From Nitrospirota bacterium (GTDB lineage Bacteria; Nitrospirota; Nitrospiria; Nitrospirales; UBA8639), in NCBI GenBank assembly GCA_020348185.1, contig CP070743.1:1641512-1651866 (forward strand): a stretch of 10,355 nt of DNA, given 5' to 3'. The notes below the pieces were generated by a model. It made no database searches. It was not told the origin of the DNA and was given only the letters and a program-made list of their open reading frames with translations. Within the stretch, counting starts at the first letter, position 1, and every line of letters begins with the position of its first letter. The position numbers and the translations under genes were made by a program. Below are positions 1-5,834 of this stretch, in pieces.

Positions 1-814
1 AGAACAGACTCGACTTCGGCATTCGCTGGAGCCCAGCGTGATTTATGAGTATGTCCCGGATACCAACCCCGACAAGTACGTCCAAGTTGATCAGGTGGAT
101 GATCTTATTGCGAAAAATCTGGTGACATATTCATTGAGCACCCGACTCAAGGAGCAAAGTGATGCGGGGCAGAGCACCACTTGGCTCGATTTATTTGTCG
201 CGCAAAGTTGGCATGTTGATGAGATCCCCGATCTTGCCACCCGCTTTTCCAATATTTGGATTCGGGCAAAAATGGAAAAGCCTTTAAGTTTTTCACCGCT
301 GTTCTCGACCTTCCAGGTCAGCGTGGATTCCTTTGTCGATCCCACAAAAGGCGAACTGGCCCAATTAAATACTGATGCCCGGCTCCAAACGAGTAATATT
401 TGGTATTTCGAAATCGGACAACGCTTCGCGAGATCCGGGGTACAAACCCGACGCGGAGATCTCTGGAATCCCATTTCTTTTAACGAGGTTTTGACCCCAC
501 AAGACAAAATTGAGTTTGTGACGGCCACGACCGCGTTACGTTTTCCATTGGGGGTCACTGCTGGGGCCCGAGTGTATCATGACTTTATCACTGGGGAAAC
601 CTCCGAGTTGGATGTGGTAGGGGTCTACCAAAATCCCTGTAAATGCTTTTCAATCGGCATGTACTATATCCAATTCCCTGATCGACAACAGTATAACGTC
701 TTAGTCAATTTGACCGGTTTAGGAGGAACCCAGGGACTCGGAGCCCAATTGATGCAATCCATCCTCGGACCCCTCATGGTGGGAGAGCGAGGGGTTCCTT
801 GGGGGACCTACTAA
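1..814 (+). CDS. lptD: LPS-assembly protein LptD, C-terminal part (5' end outside window)
   Basis: LptD is the outer-membrane beta-barrel that, with LptE, inserts lipopolysaccharide into the outer leaflet. The reading frame is open from base 2, so the gene began upstream; an internal GTG at 38 is not its start. The first residues read RHSLEPSVIYEYVPD, the His-x-Leu-x-Pro...Tyr-x-Tyr-x-Pro pattern that opens the LptD C-terminal barrel domain. About 270 residues are visible, rich in alternating strands and ending in an aromatic Tyr, as is usual for outer-membrane barrels. A Cys-x-Cys pair (codons 638-640 and 644-646, in NPCKCF) sits where E. coli LptD has its C-terminal disulfide-forming cysteine pair. 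No terminator with a T-run follows. The family call is from remembered motifs, not a search; a closely related barrel family is the only real alternative. Confidence 0.85.
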   Translation, partial: EQTRLRHSLEPSVIYEYVPDTNPDKYVQVDQVDDLIAKNLVTYSLSTRLKEQSDAGQSTTWLDLFVAQSWHVDEIPDLATRFSNIWIRAKMEKPLSFSPLFSTFQVSVDSFVDPTKGELAQLNTDARLQTSNIWYFEIGQRFARSGVQTRRGDLWNPISFNEVLTPQDKIEFVTATTALRFPLGVTAGARVYHDFITGETSELDVVGVYQNPCKCFSIGMYYIQFPDRQQYNVLVNLTGLGGTQGLGAQLMQSILGPLMVGERGVPWGTY

Positions 815-816
815 AA

Positions 817-844
817 GTTTCGAGTTTCTGGTTTCAAGTTTCAG
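817..844 (+). repeat. Tandem heptamer repeat GTTTCNN, four units
   Basis: Four exact-length 7-bp units lie head to tail three bases after the lptD stop: GTTTCGA, GTTTCTG, GTTTCAA and GTTTCAG. The same type of array recurs at 7262-7282, and 18 bases are identical between the loci (830-847 and 7261-7278). An octamer-type motif, TTCGACCC followed by GTTGACCG, lies at 876-891, as it does near the second array. It looks like a dispersed extragenic repeat of unknown function. Confidence 0.75.
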
Positions 845-1040
845 GTTAAAAGACTAGAAAGTTTGCCTGCTTGTATTCGACCCGTTGACCGCCTTCCGTC
901 AACAGTTCAGGAAAACTCAAAATTAGATATTTTAAACTAAGATGTATTTTGTAATCCTCATATGTAGGACTTGATTTTTATCGAAGGAATCATGTTAGCT
1001 ATGCCGCACCTTGGGATTTATCACGGTTGAAAATCAAAAA

Positions 1041-1063
1041 ATTTTCCTTATGGAAAGGAAAGT
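1041..1063 (+). promoter_or_regulatory. Hairpin covering the Shine-Dalgarno sequence of the sigma-54 regulator gene
   Basis: Bases 1041-1049 pair with 1055-1063 in a nine-pair stem (one G-U) around a five-base loop, ATGGA. The right arm contains AAGGAAAG, the only plausible ribosome-binding sequence for the ATG at 1073, about 12 bases away. When folded, the stem would hide it. The stem is mostly A-U, so it could be a weak or conditional lock. Pairing is seen directly; the regulatory role is inferred. Confidence 0.4.
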
Positions 1064-1072
1064 AGAAATTTT

Positions 1073-2530
1073 ATGAGTCGCCTGGAGGTCACATCCTCCG
1101 ATCATTTTGAACCCTCAGGCAACATCCTTCTTGTTGAAGATGAGGAGGATGTGAGAGAAGTTTTAAGAAAACAGCTTCAAAATGAAGGCTACGAGGTGAT
1201 TGGAGCGAAAACAGGAAGCGAAGCCCTGGCCTTGGCAAAGCAATCGTCATTCGATGTTCTCCTGGCCGATGTCATGATTCCTGATTTGAATGGAATTGAG
1301 CTTGTCCAAAAAGTGGGCCAATTGGAATCGTCTCCTGTCACAATTGTGATGACCGGGTATGGAACAATTGAAATGGCCGTGAAAGCCATCAAGGCTGGGG
1401 CTTTTGATTTCCTACAAAAACCCTTTTCCGTCGAATTGTTAAGCGCCACGATAGGCAGTGCCCTACGCGTGAAATTTCTGCGTGATGAAAATGTGGCATT
1501 ACGTCGGACGGTCAGGGGCCAGTTTGGCCTTCATAATTTGGTCAGTGCGAGTGAGTCAATGAAGGAAGTCCTTCGTATAGTGGAACATGTGGCGGGTACG
1601 GACAGCACCGTTTTGATTCTTGGTGAAAGCGGAACAGGAAAGGAACTCATTGCACAAACCATTCATTTTCATAGTGCCCGGCGACAAGGATGTCTTCTTC
1701 CTGTTAACTGTGGGGCTATCCCTGAGGCCCTTATAGAAAGCGAATTGTTTGGTCATGAGAAGGGAGCTTTTACCGGTGCCGCGACGGCAAGGCCCGGGCG
1801 ATTTGAGCTTGCCTCAGGAGGGACCATTTTTTTAGATGAGATTGGGGATTTGAGCCTGCCCCTTCAGGTTAAACTTCTTCGCGTGCTGCAGGAACGGACT
1901 TTTGAACGGGTAGGAGGAACACGAACCGTGAAAGCGGACGTGAGGGTGGTGGCCGCGACCAACCAGGATCTGGAAGCGCTGGTGGCCACCAAACGGTTTC
2001 GAGAGGACCTGTATTATCGATTAAATGTTGTGCCAATTGTTGTCCCTCCATTGCGGCACCGTCCAGAAGATATTCCCTTGTTGGGTGACCATTTTATCCG
2101 ACAGTTTAATGAGTGGCGTGGCTCGGACCTGACTGGGATTTCCCCGGAGGCAATGGGGTCACTCTGTCGGTATCAATGGCCTGGTAATGTGAGAGAATTG
2201 TCAAATATTATTGAGCGGATTGCGATTCTCAAGCGCCAGGGAATCATTGAACCCCATGACTTACCAGAGAAAATACGGCATCCTCGGGAGACCTCCGCTA
2301 CAAAAGTTCCAACATGTATTCCTGTTGAAGGATTAAATCTTTTTCATGCTGTTGAAGAATTCGAAAATCAATTGATTGTCCAAGCCTTGGACCGCACCAA
2401 TTGGGTGAAAACTAAAGCTGCGAAGCTTCTGCATATTAACCGCACCACTTTGATGGAAAAGTTAAAGAAAAAATCCCTAGCCGAATTTGTGGCCCAACGG
2501 GCCTTAAAAAAATCCGGCTCCAGTCTCTAG
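1073..2530 (+). CDS. Sigma-54-dependent response regulator, NtrC family
   Basis: This is a cytoplasmic two-component transcription activator that drives sigma-54 promoters using ATP. Domain order is canonical over 485 residues. A receiver domain (about 16-130) has acidic residues near D23, phospho-acceptor D66, T94 and K116. An AAA+ domain (about 155-385) has Walker A GESGTGKE at 184-191, an intact sigma-54-contacting GAFTGA loop at 231-236, Walker B ending in D255-E256, the REDLYYRLNV segment at 310-319 and WPGNVREL at 369-376. A Fis-type helix-turn-helix lies at about 443-466. The ATG at 1073 is the only start after the in-frame stop at 1028-1030. Its weak, distant AAGGAAAG lies inside a hairpin. 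No histidine kinase is adjacent, so it is an orphan here. Nearby fliA and csrA make a flagellar role conceivable, but the sequence does not identify FleQ/FlrC or any specific member. Confidence 0.93.
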   Translation: MSRLEVTSSDHFEPSGNILLVEDEEDVREVLRKQLQNEGYEVIGAKTGSEALALAKQSSFDVLLADVMIPDLNGIELVQKVGQLESSPVTIVMTGYGTIEMAVKAIKAGAFDFLQKPFSVELLSATIGSALRVKFLRDENVALRRTVRGQFGLHNLVSASESMKEVLRIVEHVAGTDSTVLILGESGTGKELIAQTIHFHSARRQGCLLPVNCGAIPEALIESELFGHEKGAFTGAATARPGRFELASGGTIFLDEIGDLSLPLQVKLLRVLQERTFERVGGTRTVKADVRVVAATNQDLEALVATKRFREDLYYRLNVVPIVVPPLRHRPEDIPLLGDHFIRQFNEWRGSDLTGISPEAMGSLCRYQWPGNVRELSNIIERIAILKRQGIIEPHDLPEKIRHPRETSATKVPTCIPVEGLNLFHAVEEFENQLIVQALDRTNWVKTKAAKLLHINRTTLMEKLKKKSLAEFVAQRALKKSGSSL

Positions 2531-2887
2531 CCCCCTAACGGGTTACCAAAAGGTTTCCGGTCTCGTTTTTCTGGTACAGACCCACTATCCTGAGACTTAC
2601 CCGTAACCTCCCCTCCCTCCTCGTGAGTCGAGCCTTCTGACTATACTGCCAAAACTCTGACGGAATTGAATTTACGTCAGAATTGATCTTTCATGATATG
2701 TAGTCCAATTTCCTATTGAATGATAGAATTTGTCCTACATTAAATGGTATAAAATTCAGGTCCGAATTTTGCTTTAAGTTCCTTTTAGGTTCTGTGCCTT
2801 GAAAAAGGCCACAATGACGCCCAGTGCGAGAGTTTTTATTTTGGGTGAGTGACTCGATTTTGCCCACTTTATATGAAAAATGTTTAA
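2531..2887. other. Long noncoding gap with dyad symmetries
   Basis: I see no convincing gene here. It holds a perfect 7-bp inverted repeat, TCTGACG at 2656-2662 and CGTCAGA at 2675-2681. A long imperfect hairpin opens with ATGTAG at 2698-2703 and closes with CTACAT at 2735-2740. An extended -10 box, TGGTATAAA, lies at 2745-2753. A small hairpin has GTGCCTT at 2794-2800, a GAAA loop and AAGGCCAC at 2805-2812. Just after the regulator gene, a poor stem at 2539-2559 followed by five Ts at 2566-2570 could be a weak terminator. Two minus-strand open frames here have no recognisable family and are probably chance. Confidence 0.4.
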
Positions 2888-2888
2888 T
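2860..2888 (+). promoter_or_regulatory. Candidate sigma-70 promoter for fliA
   Basis: TTGCCC at 2860-2865 and TTTAAT at 2883-2888 are separated by exactly 17 bases. They match TTGACA in 4 of 6 and TATAAT in 5 of 6 positions. Transcription would start near 2895, before the small open frame and fliA. This is a pattern match in A/T-rich DNA, so false positives are likely. Confidence 0.35.
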
Positions 2889-2908
2889 CGATCGATTCTC
2901 CCGAGACG

Positions 2909-3088
2909 GTGAAGGCGGTCCGGAGGGGCGGATGGAAATTGGCAAGCAATTTTGATTATGACCAAAAAGTACGGAAGGAGTTTCAGAAGTATATACCAAA
3001 AAGTAACGAGGAAATGATGGTAGGGGTTGGGTTGGACGAAATAGAAACACAAGTTGAAGGGATTCCCATGGAAGGAGTGACTACGTGA
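2909..3088 (+). CDS. Possible small ORF overlapping the fliA start codon
   Basis: Frame 2 is open from 2888 (just after TAA at 2885-2887) to TGA at 3086-3088. That stop overlaps the fliA GTG in the sequence GTGA, a typical coupled-gene junction. The longest start is GTG at 2909 (59 residues). Other starts are TTG at 2939 (49 residues) and ATG at 3014 or 3017, which have GAGG a few bases upstream. The product looks soluble and charged, with GGWKLASNFDYDQKVRKEF near its start and an acidic C-terminal end. I do not recognise a family. It could be a coupling leader cistron, the tail of a decayed gene, or a chance frame in purine-rich DNA; roughly 66 open codons alone is not decisive. Confidence 0.3.
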   Translation: MKAVRRGGWKLASNFDYDQKVRKEFQKYIPKSNEEMMVGVGLDEIETQVEGIPMEGVTT

Positions 3089-3903
3089 TCAGTAATTGGG
3101 GGAAAAAAGGCCTCATCAGGCGGAAGCCCGGAGGTCAAAAAAAAATTACCGTCAAGCAAAAACAGATTCCTGAGAACGATTTTGGTCCCAAGGAAAAGGA
3201 TCTTGAAAGCCTGATTCGGGAATTTGTCCCAATAATAAAATTCATAGCCTTGCGCCTGGCCATGCGAATGCCCAATGGACTGAATATCGAAGACTTGATT
3301 AGTGTTGGAACGCTGGGGCTTCTCGATGCACTTGGGAAATTTGATCCCACCCGTAACATCAAATTTCGTACGTATGCGGAGTTTCGGATTCGAGGGGCGA
3401 TGCTGGATGAAATCCGGGCCATGGATTGGGTCCCTCGGTCCATACGGAAGCAAATTGGAAAAATTCAACATGCAACCAATGAATATACCCGTCGCAATGG
3501 TCGCCCTCCTACAGAGGCGGAACTGGCTGGGGTACTTGAGATGGAGGCCGAAAAGATTGATAAAGTTCTTTTGCAAGCCAAAGGCACAGTGCTGTTAAGC
3601 CTTGAGGATATCAGAGCTCAGGATGATGAGCCCCAATCTGTTCTGAATGGGTTGGTGGATCAAGATCAACCAAACCCCTTAGAAGCGTTGCTCATTGAGG
3701 ACAGGCGCAAAATCTTGGCTGACTCCCTTGAGCGGCTTCCAGAGCGGCAACGCTTGGTCCTGAACTTGTATCATTTCGACGAACTCACGATGAAAGAAAT
3801 CGGTGCCGTCTTGAATGTCACGGAGTCCAGAATCTGCCAGCTTCACGGGCAAGCCATGATTCGGCTCAAAGCCCTTTTGCACAGCCGAATCGTAAGGAAA
3901 TGA
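3085..3903 (+). CDS. fliA: FliA/WhiG-family RNA polymerase sigma factor (sigma-28)
   Basis: This sigma-70-class factor directs RNA polymerase to late flagellar and related promoters. Region 2 spans about 43-119, including LISVGTLGLLDAL, FRTYAEFRIRGAMLDE and the FliA/WhiG hallmark DWVPRS at 114-119. Region 3 spans about 120-195, with RRNGRPPTEAELA. Region 4 spans about 217-262, with LPERQRLVL, the EIGAVLNVTESRICQLH helix-turn-helix and HGQAMIRLK. The GTG start at 3085 is supported by GGAGTG at 3074-3079 at good spacing. The ATG at 3068 runs into a stop at 3086-3088, so it is not the start. At 272 residues it is slightly long for the family because of a lysine/arginine-rich N-terminal stretch of about 40 residues before region 2. 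It stands outside any visible flagellar structural cluster. Its only coupled neighbour is the small upstream frame. Confidence 0.92.
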   Translation: MISNWGKKGLIRRKPGGQKKITVKQKQIPENDFGPKEKDLESLIREFVPIIKFIALRLAMRMPNGLNIEDLISVGTLGLLDALGKFDPTRNIKFRTYAEFRIRGAMLDEIRAMDWVPRSIRKQIGKIQHATNEYTRRNGRPPTEAELAGVLEMEAEKIDKVLLQAKGTVLLSLEDIRAQDDEPQSVLNGLVDQDQPNPLEALLIEDRRKILADSLERLPERQRLVLNLYHFDELTMKEIGAVLNVTESRICQLHGQAMIRLKALLHSRIVRK

Positions 3904-3949
3904 GGGGTGAAAGGTGCCGGTAAGGCTTATTCATTCTGTCCTCACGAAC

Positions 3950-5230
3950 TCAGCGTTCAGGTGGTCTCTCCCAATCCAAGAATTCGATGTTGGTAATCGA
4001 CACCATTCTACTGGACAACCACATGGCGAGGCGATACCCATCCGTGAAATAAGGGTCGCCGGTGAGATTCTGTCGTGGCTCGTCGATTGAGGCTGCACCA
4101 ACTCCCTTCACATACGCATTTTTCATCAGGCCATGGGAGTATGCCAGATCCTCAACGAGAAATTCTCTGGCTTCGTCGACATCTGGGTCGATTTTATGGG
4201 TGGTGACCGTTCTTGTGGTAAATCGTACACCGATATCTCGACTGATTTGGCCAATCCAGACCTCATAGCCATCGAATATTATTGGTGTGATCCAAAGGCG
4301 CAGATGATTTCGCAGGTGGATCGATCCCCGAGCTTTTTGAAACGCGGCATCCTGAGGTCGATCAAAAACATAGAGGGCGCTCACTGGTGAATACCGATAT
4401 TCGGATCCAAAGAGAGCAGAAATCCCCGTTTGAAATGCTGACACCGCGTGAATGGTCTCTGTCTCATCCCACCCGGCCCGCATGAAGGCATGGTAGATGT
4501 CGTCGGATTTCTCTTTTCCCAGGATGACCAGATTTAGAGGATCACCCATCTCGGTTCCGTCCTTACTTGTGGTACAGCAAGGAAGGCTTTCAATGGCTTT
4601 TCTAAATTCGTCTTCTTGTTCGGCGGTGTATCGCAGGATTTCTTTACTTGGGTATATCGCATCAATATCAATCTCCCGGTGGTCGATTTTTAGCCCCGGT
4701 ACCGGAATAAAGAACGTATAGCTTCTAATCTGTTGGTCTGTTGCGAAGAGGTCAACGCTTACGCTTTTGGTGCCCTCATCGAGAGTGGTGAAGACGAATC
4801 CTGATCGGGTACTACCAGGCGGAATGTGGTTTCCCAAATTGATTTCATAGAAGAAACGATCCATCTGGGCGTTCGCATCGCTGGAGAACGCATAATGGTT
4901 CATGTAAGCAACTTCCAAGGGGGCGAAGTAATCGGGGTCCACTCCCCTCCGTACAAACCAATAGCCTTGAGTGCTCTTATTTTCGATCTCCAACCATATC
5001 GGCTGAATGCCTTTGTTATACAGGTCTAAGTCGAAGACTTGTTCGGTTTCGTCCTCGCTCAAGACAGCAGCCGTGACCCGAACTTCACCCTTCACCTGGG
5101 TCACCGCTCGCTCCATGAAAGGCACTTGGTCCAGTGGCATAGGTGTAAAGGATGCACACCCAGTTACAACCAGTAGAAAGAGTCCAATCAACGTTCTATG
5201 GACGTGGTTATTGAGAATTTGTTGCGTCAT
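3950..5230 (-). CDS. Lipoprotein with LssY-like C-terminal domain
   Basis: This is a predicted secreted lipoprotein of 426 residues. The chosen ATG at 5230 has AAGGG just upstream and gives a compact signal peptide: a polar segment with His and Arg, the core LIGLFLLVV, then lipobox VTGC with lipidated Cys25. An in-frame ATG at 5266 would add 12 residues and has weaker ribosome-binding context. After the Cys comes a region of unknown fold (about 30-190) with beta-rich, immunoglobulin-like character. The last half (about 228-408) matches the LssY C-terminal family as I remember it: DPLNLVILG, SPVSALYVFDRPQDAAFQK, HHLRLW-like HLRLWITP, WIGQISRDIGVRF, HKIDPDVDEAREFL and NLTGDPYFTDG. That family is named after a Legionella Lss locus protein; its biochemical role is unknown to me. 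The gene converges on fliA with 46 bases between stops, and a sigma-54-like element lies upstream. Confidence 0.8.
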   Translation of the reverse strand: MTQQILNNHVHRTLIGLFLLVVTGCASFTPMPLDQVPFMERAVTQVKGEVRVTAAVLSEDETEQVFDLDLYNKGIQPIWLEIENKSTQGYWFVRRGVDPDYFAPLEVAYMNHYAFSSDANAQMDRFFYEINLGNHIPPGSTRSGFVFTTLDEGTKSVSVDLFATDQQIRSYTFFIPVPGLKIDHREIDIDAIYPSKEILRYTAEQEDEFRKAIESLPCCTTSKDGTEMGDPLNLVILGKEKSDDIYHAFMRAGWDETETIHAVSAFQTGISALFGSEYRYSPVSALYVFDRPQDAAFQKARGSIHLRNHLRLWITPIIFDGYEVWIGQISRDIGVRFTTRTVTTHKIDPDVDEAREFLVEDLAYSHGLMKNAYVKGVGAASIDEPRQNLTGDPYFTDGYRLAMWLSSRMVSITNIEFLDWERPPER

Positions 5231-5311
5231 GACCCTTAGCTCAATTGGTCCCGGCGAAAAATCCATCTCACTTAGAATATCAAAGTTGTAATCAAGGTGT
5301 CATGAGATCAA

Positions 5312-5339
5312 TACAGTCTGAACAAAGGCCGGCCGATAT
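5312..5339 (+). promoter_or_regulatory. Candidate sigma-28 (FliA) promoter upstream of csrA
   Basis: TACAGTCT at 5312-5319 and GCCGATAT at 5332-5339 resemble the enterobacterial FliA consensus TAAAGTTT-N11-GCCGATAA. They match 6 of 8 and 7 of 8, but with a 12-base spacer. Transcription would start near 5346 and run about 180 bases to csrA. The -10 element partly overlaps the palindrome GGCCGGCC at 5327-5334. Having fliA in the same window makes it attractive, but it is untested. Confidence 0.4.
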
Positions 5340-5367
5340 TATCTGACCTGTCGGATGCCTGGGGGAA

Positions 5368-5383
5368 GACAATGTTCGTGCCA
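5368..5383 (-). promoter_or_regulatory. Candidate sigma-54 promoter for the lipoprotein gene
   Basis: On the minus strand the bases read TGGCACG-AACA-TTGTC. The -24 half matches the consensus TGGCACG exactly and the spacer is right. The -12 half has TTGT instead of TTGC, which weakens it, because GC is normally kept. The start would be near 5357, giving a leader of about 90-130 bases. Confidence 0.4.
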
Positions 5384-5458
5384 TTCCTCAAGTGGAGGGG
5401 CCCATCCGCCGAAAAGACAAATATGAACAACCCCATAGGTAAAGGTCATTCAAAAGTA

Positions 5459-5518
5459 GGAAGGCACTAGTAGGGGCCGTATAACAATGGGATAAACGGC
5501 GGCGGATTAAGAGAGGGA
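5459..5518 (+). promoter_or_regulatory. GGA-rich csrA leader, possible CsrA autoregulation sites
   Basis: Four GGA trinucleotides precede csrA, at 5459-5461, 5490-5492, 5504-5506 and 5516-5518. The last is in AGGGA and overlaps the Shine-Dalgarno sequence GAGAGGGA. CsrA binds ANGGA sites, often in its own leader. The leader is generally G-rich, so some GGA is expected by chance. Confidence 0.35.
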
Positions 5519-5525
5519 CGACGAT

Positions 5526-5771
5526 ATGCTCATACTCACTCGGCGAATCAACGAGGCTATTCGATTAGGCGAAGATACCCGAATAGTGTTGGTGCAGGTC
5601 AAAGGTGGCCAAGTTCGAATCGGAATCGAATGTCCACCCCATGTGAGGATTTTACGAGAAGAGGTCTATCAAGTTGGCTCTCAAGAAAATCTTAAGCCTG
5701 TTTCGACTAGTGGTGAGCAAATCATTTCCCTTCCTAACCCTCAAGCTCTCTCTGAAAAATTATCTCGCTAA
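5526..5771 (+). CDS. csrA: Carbon storage regulator CsrA (RsmA), RNA-binding translational regulator
   Basis: CsrA is a small homodimeric protein that binds GGA motifs in mRNA leaders and changes translation or stability. In many bacteria it controls motility and secretion. The first 50 residues are clearly CsrA: MLILTRRINE, then VKGGQVRIGIECPP, then VRILREEVYQ, with RNA-contacting L4, R6 and R44 in place. The ATG at 5526 is preceded by GAGAGGGA. At 81 residues it is longer than the E. coli protein of about 61, because of a polar C-terminal extension of about 30 residues with no obvious motif. No fliW, the common antagonist gene in flagellar clusters, is adjacent. It diverges from the lipoprotein gene and converges with the HD gene. 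Confidence 0.95.
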   Translation: MLILTRRINEAIRLGEDTRIVLVQVKGGQVRIGIECPPHVRILREEVYQVGSQENLKPVSTSGEQIISLPNPQALSEKLSR

Positions 5772-5834
5772 GGGAAACGGTACAATCAACCCTCCCATCA
5801 TGCGGCGTCCGAACCGGCGCCAGGGAGAGTTCCG

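Noticed and set aside
884..903. GTTGAC/GTCAAC inverted repeat as an lptD terminator
   Set aside because: Only six pairs with no following T-run, and its left arm is part of the octamer-type repeat motif.
1027..1054. TTGAAA-N16-TATGGA as a sigma-70 promoter for the sigma-54 regulator
   Set aside because: The -10 box is poor and the start would fall on the Shine-Dalgarno sequence, leaving almost no leader.
2940..2955. TGGCAAG-like element as a sigma-54 promoter for fliA
   Set aside because: The -12 half reads TTTGA, so the required GC is missing or out of register; the sigma-70-like pair at 2860-2888 fits better.
2691..3052. Two overlapping minus-strand open frames (119 and 92 codons) in the gap before fliA
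   Set aside because: They overlap each other in different frames, have no family motifs and lie opposite promoter-like and purine-rich DNA; most likely chance.
2983..3576. 197-codon minus-strand frame opposite fliA
   Set aside because: It is the antisense shadow of a clear FliA gene and shows no recognisable domain.
5792..5827. Hairpin between csrA and the HD gene as a two-way terminator
   Set aside because: CTCCC/GGGAG and an inner GGCG/CGCC can pair, but the internal loop is very lopsided and no T-run follows on either strand.
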